This document shows, in pieces, positions 33,261 to 45,439 of a stretch of 64,000 nt of DNA (positions are counted from its first letter, which is position 1; each line of letters opens with the position of its first letter). The position numbers and the translations under genes were made by a program. The notes beneath the pieces are model-generated. The model made no database searches. It had not been told where the DNA came from and saw only the letters and a program-made list of their open reading frames with translations. The DNA is taken from the NCBI GenBank assembly GCA_020631735.1, contig CM036197.1, positions 41,153,880 to 41,217,879 on the forward strand. The letters run 5' to 3'. The DNA comes from Saccharum officinarum. Its lineage: Eukaryota > Streptophyta > Magnoliopsida > Poales > Poaceae.

Positions 33261-35606
33261 TTAAGTGAGGTCATCCTCGTCCAAGGATTCCTCGTCATCA
33301 TCAGACTTCTTGATGGCCTGCAGATCACCTGTAGGTAGCTTCCGTGCAAGCCTAATTACCTGCATTAATGTACAGAACCAACTGTCACCACGAATCCCAA
33401 GCAAAGACAAGCACTAATCAAGTATACTAATATAATCAGCGAGGCCAACATTACATCAGAGTGAATGCAAACTGCTCTAGACTCTCGAGTATGGGCCATG
33501 CGGTGGTAAGACAAGTACTAAACAGAATACAGTCAATCAGGGTTTCTTTTTCACACACAAATGACATCCCCAGCTCCTTCTTCACCATTTTATGGACATG
33601 CAACACCAGATGTCAACTTCTGATCCATTAGACATGAGCATTGCCGATACAATTTAGCGATGCATTGCTTTTTATAGAAGAAATGAAAATAATTACCACA
33701 TGGTCAAGGTGATTGAAGGCACTTGATTGAGCAATGCGTTTGATTTCTTCAGCATCACCATCCTCATAAGCAGACAATAGTTTTGTTGCGCATCGATTCT
33801 GGTCGCTATTGAGGAAGGCTTGAACCCTTTAAATGATAATGTAATATTTTCCTAAGCGCCTCATGGTTTCATGGGGGGGGGGGGGGGGGGGGGGGGGATA
33901 GCATATGGCACAAATATAATTATACAAATTTTCACCGATGTACAGCTTACTCTGAGCAGTCATTGTAGCATTTCTGAGCTTGTTGAAAATCATGCGCGTA
34001 GAGATAGATGATGATCGCACTCAGATAAGCCTGAATACCAGAAAAAACTTTTGAATCAGGCAAGTTTTGTGTTCAAGACATACATGACTAAGCAAGTTTT
34101 GTGTTCAAGAAATGGTCACAGACAAACCTGCAAGATACAAATATAATGTGCGGATTTTGCTAATTTGTAAAATTCTCAGCTCAATAATACACATGGAGTT
34201 TCTGAATAATTATGTAAGCACATTTCAGTTATCAGTTAGGGGGAAAAATATACCTTGCATTGGCTATTGATGGCATTGCACTTATCAGCAGCTGAACCAA
34301 ATCTTAAAAAGAAAGCAGCAGCATCTGAATATCTGTCCAATGGCCAAAGATGGGGGTGAATTGTAAGATGGTCATGTTAACACAATGCTAAATGATAAGA
34401 ACATGCAAATCTATGAGTAAGGATATTGATTGACTGGGTTTGAGAAAATGTGCAAACACCTATTCTATCCATCATTAGGTGGGATAGTAAAGATCAAACC
34501 CAAGCAGTGTACGAGAGTTCCTATGTGTTAGGTTCAGAAAATTCAAAGTGTCACTTTAGGCCCTTAATGTATATTCAAAACATTTTCTGTTTGTCTTTAT
34601 TTGACTTAAAAGCTCACTTACTTCACATGCAAGAACAATGAAGATCAAAATGTTCCAAGGAAATCATGAATGAGATAGCATATAGATGCAAAGGAGAAGC
34701 TATAAAGCAAAATTAATATAAGCAGGCATTAAGGTGATCTTACTTCTCCATCTTGATGTACAAAGCTGCTGCAGCACGGTACAAGTCAAAAGCCATCTGT
34801 TCCTTCCCATCTTCTTCTAGAACTGAACAAGCCTCATCATACATTTTAATGGCTTCTTCTGGAGATTTCTCCTCCAAGGCACTGATTTCATAATATTATG
34901 TTCAGAACATAAGCTTCCATAATGTCAGAACTGTGGGAGGTGACGTTTAAATTTACCTGGCACCCTTTGCTAGAGCATCAGATGCAGGTTGTGGCCTTCC
35001 ACATTCACGATATAATTCTGAAGCTCTGTGATAGAAATCCGATACTTCATTCCAGAGCCCAAGCTCCTTTGCTAATGCAGCAGCAGATTCCATATGCTTA
35101 GCAGCATCCCATGGTCTATGACATTAGCTAAGGGTACACTAGGTAATTGTATAATGATATGAAAAATGAAAATACCAAAACTGCAGAGAAATTTCCAAAG
35201 GATACGAGGAGATCATTTCCTGTCCTTTTGAGGCCTTCTCAAATGCATCTTTTGCTTTCTCATTGTCCTTTCTGAACCTATACGCATTTGCTTTAAAGAA
35301 GAAATGAATTTCACTTATATACTCTCCAGTCAACAAATTGCTATCAAGAAAAATAAGAAGGATGGTAAAAGTCACCAACCAGCTTGCTCGTACAAGGAAG
35401 TAGCGCTTTTCCAATCAGCATTCCACCTTGTAAAACTCAATTTTGTTCTGCAAAAAAAAGGTATAATCAAGAAATTTTGAGGGAACATGCTGTACATAGA
35501 ATCAATTATAGGTTGCTAGAACAGGATTTTTTAGGTGTCACATTGACAAAAGTAATAGAAGTAAAAGCAGGAAAATCAGCAGACTTACTATAAAGCAGTC
35601 AATCAC

Positions 35607-35642
<36 letters not shown>

Positions 35643-38600
35643 TAGCCTTTTGTCCCAAGCAAGTTGGGGTAGGCTAGAGATGAAACCCAAAAGAGACGAG
35701 AAACAGGGAGACACATAAAGGGACATAAAGGGCACAAGACAAAAGATGTCACGGTTCAGGCACGTTGATTGCTAATCTCCAAGCGCTCCTGTCCATAGCT
35801 AAATCCTTGGGGATATTCCACTCCTTAAGATCTCTCTTAACGGACTCGTCCCAAGTTAATTTAGGTCGACCTCTACCGCTCTTTACATTATCGGCCCGCT
35901 TTAGAACTCCACTACGCACCGGCGCCTCAGGAGGCCTCCGTTGGACATGTCCAAACCATCTCAACCGATGTTGAATCAATTTCTCCTCAATTGGTGCCAC
36001 CCCAACCCTATCCCGAATATCGTCGTTCCGTACTCTATCCCTCCTTGTGTGCCCACAACACCAACGCAACATACGCATCTCCGCTACACTCAATTGCTGG
36101 ACATGTCGCCTTTTTGTAGGCCAACACTCAGCACCATATAACATTGCCGGACGAATCGCCGTCCTATAGAACTTACCTTTCAGCTTCTGAGGCACCCTTT
36201 TGTCACAGAGAACGCCAGAAGCTTGACGCCATTTCAACCAGCCGGCTGAAATTCTATGCCTAACATCTTCATCAATGTCTCCATCCTTTTGTAGCATCGA
36301 CCCTAAATACCGAAAAGTATCCTTCTTGGCCACCACTTGCCCATCGAGGCTAACGTCTCCCTCCTCGTGCCTAGTCGCGCTGAAATCGCACCTCATATAC
36401 TCGGTCTTAGTCCTACTAAGTCTGAACCCTTTCGACTCTAACGTGTGCCTCTATAGTTCTAACTTCCTATTAACTCCCGCCCTACTGTCGTCAACTAGCA
36501 CCACATCATCAGCAAAGAGCATACACCAAGGGATATCACCTTGTATGTCCCTTGTGACCTCATCCATCACCAAAGCAAATAAATAAGGGCTCAAAGCTGA
36601 CCCCTGATGCAGTCCTATTTTAATTGGAAAGTCACTGGTGTCGCCATCACATGTTCGGACAAACGTCACCACATCCCTGTACATATCCTTGATGAGGGTA
36701 ACGTACTTAGTTGGGACTTTGTGCTTTTCCAAGGCCCACCACATGACATTTCTCGGTACTTTGTCATATGCCTTCTCGAGGTCAATAAAGACCATGTGCA
36801 AGTCCTTCTTCTGCTCCCTATATCTCTCCATCAATTGTCGTAATAGGAAAATCGCCTCCATGGTCGACCTACCAGGCATGAACCCAAACTGATTTTGGGT
36901 CACATGTGTCACTCTCCTTAGGCGATGCTCGATAACCCTCTCCCAGAGCTTCATCGTATGACTCATCAACTTAATCCCACGGTAGTTAGTACAACTTTGA
37001 ACATCTCCCTTGTTCTTGAAGATAGGTACTAATATACTTCTCCTCCATTCTTCAGGCATCTTGTTTGACCGAAAAATAAGGTTAAAAAGCTTAGTTAACC
37101 ATACTATCGCTCTGGCGCCTAGGTATCTCCACACCTCAATGGGGATACCATCAGGGCCCATCGCTTTACCTCCCTTCATCCTCTTCAAAGCCTCTCCGAT
37201 CTCTGCCTCCTGAATTCTCCTCACAAAGCGTCTGTTGGTATCGTCAAATGAGTCGTCCAACTCAAGGGCAGGACCCTCATTCTCCCCATTAAACAGCTTG
37301 TCGAAGTACTCTCTCCATCTGTCCTTGATCTCCTCATCCTTCACCAGAAGTCGATCTGTCCCATCCTTGATGCATTTTATTTGGTTGATGTCCCTTGTCT
37401 TCCTCTCGCGGATTCTAGCCATCCTATAAATGTCTTTCTCCCCTTCCTTCGTGCCTAGCCGCTGATAAAGACCATCATACGCCTGACCTTTTGCTACACT
37501 CACAGCTCGCTTTGCAACCCTCTTCGCTATTTTATAGCCCTCGATGTTGGCTACACTCTTGTCATGGTGGAGACGCTTGAAACACTCCTTCTTCTCCCTA
37601 ATAGCCCTTTGCACCTCGTCATTCCACCACCATGTGTCTTTCGCTTCCCGTTTGCCTCCCCTACTCACGCCAAACACTTCCGAAGCCACCTTCCGGACAC
37701 ATGTTGCCATCTTTAGCCACATGTCGTCGGCATCTTCTCCTTCTTCCCAAGGTCCCTCGTCTAGCATCCTCTCCTTAAACGTCTGCGCTGCTTCCCCTCT
37801 AAGCTTCCACCACTTCGTTCTCGCAATCTTGGCCCGTTTGTCCCGGTGGACACGTACCCGAAAGCGAAAGTCCGCCACCACAAGCTTATGTTGAGGGACA
37901 ACACACTCCCCAGGTAACACCTTACAATCAAAGCAAGCACGTCTATCCTCCCTCCTTGCAAGGATAAAATCGATCTGGCTCGAGTGTTGTCCACTACGAA
38001 AGGTTACTAGATGAGATTCCCTCTTCCTAAAGAGGGTGTTCGCTATCAACAAGTCATAGGCCAGCGCGAAATTCAAAACATCCTCCCCCTCTTGATTCCT
38101 ACTACCATACCCGAACCCCCCGTGCACCCGCTCGAAACCTACATTAGTCGCACCAACATGGCCGTTGAGGTCTCCTCCTATAAAGAGTTTCTCGCTGATA
38201 GGCACGGTACTAACCATGCTATCAAGATCTTCCCAAAACTGCCTCTTGGTGCCCTCGCTAAGACCTACCTGAGGGGCATAGGCACTGATCACATTCAGAG
38301 CCGAATCTCCAACTAGCAGCTTGACCAAGATAATCCGGTCGCCTTGCCTCCTAACATCAACGACTCCATCCTTAAGGCTCCTATCGATCAAGATGCCTAC
38401 ACCATTCCTACCCGATGTTGTCCCCGTGTACCAAAGTTTGAAGCCAGTATCCTCCACCTCCTTCGCCTTCTGGCCCTTCCATTTAGTCTCCTGAACGCAT
38501 AGAATATTTACACGCCTTCTAATTGCTGCATCGACTAGCTCTCTTAGCTTACCCGTTAGGGACCCTACATTCCAGCTACCTAGACGAATCCTAGTTGGCT

Positions 38601-40054
38601 CGGCTAGCTTCCTTACCCTTCGCACCCGTCGAGGGAAGTGCGAAGACCCTTGCTCATTTTTCACTACACCCGGGCGTAGATGTAGCGCGCCACTAAGGTT
38701 GCGACGGCCCGACCCTTGCTCATTTTTCATCGTACCCGGGTCACGATACGACGCGCCACTAAGGGGATGACGACCCGGCCCTTGCCCATTTAACACCACA
38801 CCCGGGTTCCGATGTAGCGCGTCGCTAAGAGGGTTACGCCCCAACGAATCTCTTGTGGGTTTCAAATCCATGAGAGTGGCTGTTTTTTTACTGTTGGTTT
38901 GCCAGACCTTAACACACCCTCCTCCTTTACCCGGGCTTGGGACCGGCTATGTTGAGACGACTTAAGAAAGTCTTCCAGTCAACATAGGCGGAGTTATAAA
39001 GCAGTCAATCACACACTATAAGAAAAGAATTTTGCAATGCTAAAGATCAGACCATACTAATGAAAAGTAGCTCCATTACAACCCCCCCCCCCCCCCCCCA
39101 AAAAAAAACACCCCTACAGTTTGCCTCTTCAAGCAGTGCACATGAAGGTATCCGTTTTGAATGAACTAATAATTCTTGTAGATGCAATGACCAGTGAGAG
39201 GTCAACTTTTATGCAAGACAAGGACACATGGTGCTTTTGTTTGTCATGTATCATTTGAATAAAGCATAGAATGGTCCAAGATAAGATCCGGCACAGCGTA
39301 TACTCCCAAACAATGCACTTACAAGGCCTTGAAGCTACATCGCATAGCCATTGCTGAAGTGGCATACTCTACCACAAGGAATGGTACGCATTCACCCATG
39401 TCTGCATATGTGTCAAAAATCGAAAGGTAATGCAATATGATCTAATTATCTAGGGGGGTGTAACATCAGGAATTCCCCCACATTTTGGATCTAAACGAAA
39501 TTGCCATTGTATTGCCTTTTCGTGCAGATTTGGCATGCCCCTGAGCACAATTCGACCAAATTAGCATAAAACCAAGTTACTAGGGGAGCTGATGAGCCCT
39601 CTTAAAGTGAACCCGGAAATAGGTAATGCTGTAGGGGAACTCCACCAATCACTTGAAGATCAGGTCGTATGCAAGATCCCGAAACCAACGTCATAACTTT
39701 GGAAGAACTAGTGAAATTTCGTCCAACAGCAAGACGCCAAGACTAGATCTAGGAATTCCCTGATCGCTCAACATACATCCACACGAAAGCTCGCCACGAT
39801 CGGGCTAAGAATTAGAAATCGGTGGGATCTAATTCGATGCAGTAAAGGCCCAGACAGCTCGATTTGTCGACCTAAACGAAATGAAATCCCCCATTCTGAA
39901 TAAAAGAACACACGCGTGACAGCAATCGGGGTCGCTCGCGGGTCACACGAAGCAGGAGAACTCGAAGGAAAGTGCAGACGGCATAAGAGAAACGCAGGGC
40001 TCACAGTTTGTCGGCTTTGCTCATGAGCTTGTCGGGGTCGGAAGAGCTCGCCAT
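33261..40054 (-). CDS. GSNAP: Gamma-SNAP (soluble NSF attachment protein, gamma type)
   Basis: SNAPs bridge SNARE complexes and the NSF ATPase during membrane fusion; the gamma type is a cytosolic helical-repeat (TPR-like) protein. Nine exons with GT-AG borders: 40054-40005, 35447-35380, 35290-35206, 35116-34957, 34881-34744, 34332-34254, 34030-33951, 33826-33697, 33359-33261. They encode about 295 residues, close to plant gamma-SNAPs (about 290). Recognisable pieces: [117 protein letters not shown] and an acidic tail ending DEDDLT. All eight junction phases agree. Exon 4 has one extra base at about 35100 (GCTGCTTAAGCAT instead of GCTGCTAAGCAT), which creates a TAA and breaks the frame; either a real mutation or a sequence error. 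Intron 1 (4.6 kb) holds an RTE LINE in the same orientation. Confidence 0.93.
33873..33897. repeat. Poly-G run (25 G) in gamma-SNAP intron 7
   Basis: An unbroken homopolymer between exons 8 and 7. Length in such runs is unreliable in assemblies. Confidence 0.8.
35610..38994 (-). mobile_element. Near-complete RTE-type LINE in gamma-SNAP intron 1
   Basis: A perfect 21-bp TSD occupies 35589-35609 and 38995-39015. On the minus strand the element begins at 38994 and ends in a (TTG)n tail (plus-strand CAA repeats at 35609-35641), the microsatellite-type tail of RTE-clade LINEs rather than poly(A). The size of 3.4 kb matches full-length RTE. It encodes endonuclease and reverse transcriptase in one frame with a single internal stop. 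It is read in the same direction as the host gene, so its sequence is part of the primary transcript. Confidence 0.95.
35749..38871 (-). pseudogene. RTE endonuclease-reverse transcriptase, one nonsense codon
   Basis: From ATG at 38871 the frame is open for 806 codons to a TAG at 36453-36451, then continues in the same frame for another 234 codons to 35749. Apurinic-type endonuclease motifs: [11 protein letters not shown] (about residue 97), [16 protein letters not shown] and SQIDFIL. RT motifs: [39 protein letters not shown] and [10 protein letters not shown] (about residue 787). The stop sits in a region where relatives have tryptophan, so TGG to TAG is the likely change. The C-terminal part holds [17 protein letters not shown] and [12 protein letters not shown], both common in plant RTE proteins. 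Apart from one codon the protein looks intact. Confidence 0.93.
39082..39108. repeat. C18-A9 homopolymer pair in gamma-SNAP intron 1
   Basis: A run of 18 C followed by 9 A. Low-complexity tract of uncertain true length. Confidence 0.7.
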
Positions 40055-40339
40055 GTTCGAGAGCGCTGCCTGCCTCCTCTTCTCCGCTCCGCTGCCCAGA
40101 TTCCCACGCCTGCGGGTTCGAGCAGTTGAGCTGGCACAGCTGCCTGGATGAGGACGGGAACTGGCAGTCCGTCGAGATTCCCGCAGCCTCAATCCAACGT
40201 CTCAGTTCGTTGGGCCCTTTGGAAGGCCCGGCCCAGGACTAACGTCAGAGCCCGCCCGCCAAGATCCTACAAGGTACAGCCCCAAAGGCCCAAAGTTTTA
40301 CATGAACAACTAGGCGTGGGCTCGGATCGCTGAGCCTAA

Positions 40340-40685
40340 GGTTATCGGCAGCGCTGCACGGTAAAATGAACGCAACGCCAAATCTAGCGTTGGAACGCAC
40401 GCACCGGTGAACGCTATCACGCCTCCAACCGCTGTGTTTGCTACAGTAACATGCCACGGGGTGCGTTCGTGCGTGTAAAAGGGAAGGAGGAGAGAGAAAG
40501 AGAGAGAGGAAGGAGGAGAGAGAAAGAGAAAAGAGAGAGAGGATATGAGATGGTTGCTGATATAGAGTATGATATAGAGTAAATATGGGTGCGAGAAGAG
40601 TTGGTATAAAGGTGAGAATCCTAGATGACTAGGACGGAATATTCATTTAGAGGTGTGTTTAGAGAGTGATGCGGTGCGGATAGCC
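40340..40685. mobile_element. Tourist-like MITE, GACTACCCGCA family, copy 4
   Basis: GGTTATCGGCAGCG and GTGCGGATAGCC ends, TAA at 40337-40339 and 40686-40688. The interior is GA-rich (40470-40545). The second TAA is shared with the next element. It lies about 285 bases upstream of the gamma-SNAP start codon, in its promoter region. Confidence 0.75.
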
Positions 40686-40688
40686 TAA

Positions 40689-41161
40689 GACCTTCCGCAC
40701 CGGGTGCGCTAAAGGCAACCTACAGGTCACGATACCGGAAAAATCTTCTGCACCGGCTACTCTATCAGGTTTGGTAAATAAGAGGACAACGTTATTCCTG
40801 ACGCTCTACCGCACATACGCTACCCTGCAGCGCTGAGAGCTGGTCGTCCGCGAGCGTGAGAGTGAGGAGAGAGAAAGGTGCATGCAGCGCGGGCCCACTT
40901 CATTTTCAAACAAAAAAATATTATATCTCACAAACTAAAAACTCAAATTAAATTTCAATTGCACCATTAAATTCGTTTCAATAAATTCTTCAAAACTAGA
41001 TCTCACATGGATATATTTAGATAAAGTGACAAGTAGCCCCACAGTGAATGGAGGATGATATAGAGGATGGATGAGTGCAGGAAAACTGTATATTTTGTGG
41101 TGACTATGATAGAATATTCCTTTTATAGGATGAATATAGAGGTTCATGAGTGCGGGTAGTC
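40689..41161. mobile_element. Tourist-like MITE, GACTACCCGCA family, copy 5
   Basis: GACCTTCCGCACCGGGTGCG and GAGTGCGGGTAGTC ends, TAA at 40686-40688 and 41162-41164. Shares the CACCATTAAATTCGTTTCAA block and ATGGATATATTTAGATAAAG with copies 1-3. Confidence 0.8.
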
Positions 41162-41422
41162 TAAGGCACGTTTGGCAGTTTTTTGTTTGAGCTCCTCCGT
41201 AATTCATTTTTAAAAAAAGAAAAACAGTCGTTTGTTGCGGTGCATAATAATAACGTCCGTCCAAAAAGAAACGTGACGTTTTAGTTTAAATCCTAAGTAA
41301 TCAAAGTGTTTAAGTTTAACTAAATTTATACACTAGAATATTAATTTTATATTATTAAATAAATATTCTTAGATTTGTCATGCAATATACTTTAACAATA
41401 TATCTATTTGGTGTTATAAATG

Positions 41423-41867
41423 TGTTATGGTGGGAAACACCTACCAGCGCCGTCGCCATGGTTCTGGCTAAGCCAGGGACGCCGCCACAGTCCAGTCTAG
41501 GGGCGCGGCTACAGTCCAGGCGACGGTCGTCCAGTCCAGGGACTCTGTCCCTTGTGCCAGGAAGTTTGCGTCAAGTTTGTTAGGTTCAGATTGAGTCAGA
41601 TTAGTTTCCAAGATTTGTTAGGCTAAAGAGTTAGAGTTTGTTACCATCAGATTGTAAAAGACTATAAGAGTCCGGTTGAGTTAATGAAACAGGCTTAGCC
41701 TGGGATTGTGTCAAAAGACACCCTTGGGCGCCCGGCGTCCCCGTCCCTGTCTTCTTCCTCGCGTGTGCCCTAGCTAGCCACGGCTCCTAGCCGCCGCCAA
41801 CGCTCGCGCACGCAACCCATTCACTCACCTCCATACAATCTACGCAGTAAGGCACGACGCCGTACCA
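41423..41867 (+). repeat. 5' LTR of the gypsy element
   Basis: 445 bp, followed after three bases by the primer-binding site. Contains AATGAAACAGGCTTAGCCTG near the R region. Confidence 0.92.
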
Positions 41868-41881
41868 ACCTGGTATCAGCC

Positions 41882-43543
41882 TTGATGTCGACTTCTACGG
41901 ACGCTTCCGCCGCTGTGCCGGCCACCACCGCTGTTCCTATGACCGGTGTCTCCCTGCCCCTGGTAATGAACACGACTGGCGTGCTCTCGGCCGCCGCTCC
42001 TGCCACGGGCGGTCAGCCTACGCTGCACCCGCTCGCGGACACGCTCGCGGGCATCACCACCGCGCTCACCAGCCTGCAGCTCCAGATGGCTGCCGTCACT
42101 CATCAACTAGCGGATCAGGGAGCCCGTCTCACAAGCCTGGATGGCCGGCCGCCGCTCCCGCAATTTGGCTTGCCTGGGTTCGGTGGCATCCCGCCCTTGG
42201 CCGCTTCGTCTACGCCGGTGATCACGGACGTCACGACTGTCGTAGGGGACTCATCCGCGTCTGCGTCGTCGTCCCGGCCGCTATCTTCGCCGATGCCACA
42301 AGGTGCGCAGCCGGTGGCGCTGCCGCCGTCCACGGGCGTCCCGATCACTCACATCAATTTTTCGCATTCGCCATCGCCCCTGCTGACGTTTGGGTCGGTA
42401 GCCCAGCGTTTGCCACCGTCGACTTCTGCTCAAATGGCTGAAGCGCAGCCATACCTCCCTCCTCCACCAGAGGGGGACTCCGCCATCGTGCCGAAGTACC
42501 ACAAGATCACGTTTGAGACTTACGATGGCACCGAAGATCCGCTGGGCTGGCTCAACAAGTGTGAGCAATTCTTCCGGGGCCAGCTGACGCGCGAGGTGGA
42601 CAAAGTCTGGATGGCCTCGTATCATCTCAAGGGGGTCGCCCAGCAATGGTTCCTTGTCCTGGAAACTGACATCGGACGGCCGTCGTGGCCGGACTTTCGC
42701 CGTTACTGCCAACAACGTTTCGGACCCGCCCTCAGCACCAATCATCTCGCAGACTTGGCTCGACTGCCGTTTGGTGCCTCGGTGGACGCCTACATGGAGG
42801 CTTTACAGGCCTGGGCGGCCCATGCCGGCGATCTCTCCACACTGCAGCGTGCGCGGCTGTTCACAGGTGGCCTTCCAGACTATATTCGCGTGGATGTCGA
42901 GCTCCATGAACCTCAAGACCTGCAGCACGCCATGCGCTTGGCACGGGCGTATGAGCGCCGCAATGCCCCTCAGCTTCCGGCACTGCCTGCGCCCCAGCGG
43001 TCGGCGCGCCATCCTGGGGGCCCTCAGGCCGCCCTTCCGGCGTCCTCGGCGGCCAGCGGCTCGGCGTCATCAGTGCCTGCGTCCTCCGCGCCGGTCTCCA
43101 GAGCTTTCAAGCGTCTCACTGTCGACGAGATGGCGGAACGACGCAAACTCGGGCTATGCTATAACTGTGATGAGCAGTTCGTCCGTGGGCACAAGTGCGC
43201 CTGTCTGTTTTACCTGGAGGTGCCGGATTACTTCGTCGAAGAGCCCGACGAGCCAGATACGGCTCCTTCCCCCGAGCAGCCGCCTTTCGATCCGGAGAAG
43301 CCCATGATTTCCTTGTCTACAGTGACAGGCATCCGGGCACGCGACACCATGCAGTTGCGTGTCAAGATTGGCGCGCATGAGTTCACGGTGCTTCTGGATT
43401 CGGGCTCAACGCATAATTTCATTAACCCGACCACGGCGAACATGGCTGCCCTTCAGTTCATTAACAGCAATGGTGCCCATGTCATTGTCGCGAACGGCGA
43501 CCACGTCGCGTGCCAGGGTCTTGCCCGCGACATTCAGCTCTAG
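41882..43543 (+). pseudogene. Gypsy gag-protease, ended by a nonsense codon
   Basis: Gag shows the retrotransposon gag core (WMASYHLKGVAQQWF, then RFGPALSTNHLADLARL) and a zinc knuckle of the form CYNCDEQFVRGHKC. The protease active site is LLDSGSTHNFIN. The frame stops at TAG 43541-43543 within the protease-RT linker, where one C-to-T change from CAG would explain it, and resumes at once in the same frame (43565-43942, with GLSWLRSLGPILWDF). Confidence 0.88.
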
Positions 43544-43564
43544 ATCGGCGACGAGAGATTCACG

Positions 43565-45439
43565 GTGGATTGTTTCTCCATCCCCCTGGAGCCCTACGAC
43601 ATGGTCCTCGGGCTCTCATGGTTGCGTTCTTTGGGACCGATCCTCTGGGATTTTGCGGCGCTCCGCATGGCCTTCACCCTCCGTGGCCGCCGCGTGGTGT
43701 GGTCTGGCGTCGGTGCGCCGTCCACAGCACCCCCCGCGTCCCTGTTCTCAGGCCACCTCTACACCGATAAGGGGGCTGAGCGCGCCCTTCTAGAGCATCT
43801 CCTGGACACGTACCAGGACATGTTCGCCGAGCCCGTGGGGCTGCCGCCGGCCCGTGAGTGCGACCACAGGATCCACCTGAAGCCAGGCACTGAGCCGGTG
43901 CGCGGTGCGGCCTTATCGCTACCCGCAGTTGCAGAAAGATGAGCTAGAGCAACAATGTGACGCCATGATGCATCAAGGAATTATTCGGTACAGCACCTCG
44001 CCCTTCTCCGCACCGGTGCTACTTGTCAAGAAACAGGATGGGACTTGGCGTTTTTGCGTCGACTACAGGGCCCTCAATGCCGCAACAGTAAAGGACAAAT
44101 TTCCGATCCCTGTTGTCGAGGAACTCCTAGATGAGCTACACGGCGCCAAATTCTTCACTAAGTTGGACTTGCGCTCAGGGTATCATCAGGTTCGTGTTGC
44201 TCTTGCAGATGTATACAAGACGGCGTTTAGGACGCACCATGGCCACTTCGAGTTTCTGGTCATGCCCTTCGGCTTGTCCAACGCGCCGTCGACATTCCAG
44301 GCGCTTATGAACTACGTCCTCAAGCAGTTCCTTCGCCGTTGCGTGCTGGTGTTCTTTGACGACATTCTCATCTACAATGTCTCGTGGACGGAACATCTTC
44401 AGCATCTACGCGCTGTCCTCGATGTCCTCCGTGCTCATCGCCTCCACCTCAAGCGGTCCAAGTGCTCCTTCGCCACCGCTGTTGTCCACTACCTCGGCCA
44501 CGTGATCACCGAAGAGGGCGTAGCCATGGACGCCGCCAAGGTGGCGGCTGTGCAGTCGTGGCCGCGACCACGTGCGGCGCGCGGCCTCCGTGGTTTCCTC
44601 GGCTTAGCAGGGTACTACCGGCGCTTCATCAAAAACTATGGCGCCATTGCGGCGCCTTTGACACAGCTGCTTCGTAAGGATGGGTTCCAGTGGACGGACG
44701 CTGCGGACGCGGCCTTTGCTGCCCTCAAGGCCGCGCTTACAGCGGCGCCGGTGCTCCACCTGCCTGACTTCTCCGCCACGTTCGTCGTCGACTGCGACGC
44801 GTCAGGCTCAGGCTTCGGAGCCGTTCTTCATCAGGATGGCACGCCCATCGCATTCTTCAGCCGCCCGTTCATGGCTCGCCACCTCAAAGTGGCGGCTTAT
44901 GAGCGCGAGCTGATCGGCCTCGTCCAGGCGGTGCGCCATTGGCGGCCCTACCTTTGGGGGCGTGCGTTCGTCGTACGGACGGACCACTATGCTCTCAAGT
45001 TCATGCTGGATCAGCGGCTCTCGATGATACCTCAGCATCATTGGATAAGCAAACTGTTTGGCTATGATTTCAGGGTGGAGTTTCGTCCGGGTCGGTCCAA
45101 CATCGTCGCCGATGTGCTATCCCGTCGAGACGGGGAAGCGCCGCTGTTGGCGGCCATTGAGGAAGCTACAGTGGTGTACTCCTCCGCCCTGTCGGTTCCC
45201 ACCTTCCGGCTCTTCGACGAGCTCCACCGGGAGTTGGAGGCCGATTCCGGTCTGCGTGCGCGTCGCGACGCGGTGGCCACGGCGTGCACGGTGACACCTG
45301 GAGTGTCCAGGAGGGCCTTCTTCTTCACAAGGGACGCGTGTTCGTGCCCAGCACCTCGGTGTTTCTCGACGACGTCCTCCAACTCGCCCACACAGGGGGC
45401 CACGAGGGCATTCAGAAGACCTTGCAGCAGCTGCGTACC
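43565..45439 (+). pseudogene. Gypsy RT-RNase H, frameshifted
   Basis: The frame changes at about 43900. The main RT frame (43905-45290) has FCVDYRALNAATVKDKFPIP, FTKLDLRSGYHQVRV, the catalytic VFFDDILIYN and FLGLAGYYRRFIKNYG, then RNase H with VVDCDASGSGFGAVLHQDG. The frame shifts back at about 45290 into the segment QEGLLLHKGRVFVP, which runs to the copia insertion at 45440. At least two indels have therefore occurred since it was active. Confidence 0.88.

Noticed and set aside
33873..33897. G25 run as a regulatory G-quadruplex
   Set aside because: A homopolymer of this length in an intron is more likely a slippage or sequencing feature; no supporting context.
35538..35735. Poly-Cys/poly-Leu open frame at the CAA repeat
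   Set aside because: It is the (TTG)n tail of the RTE LINE read in other frames.
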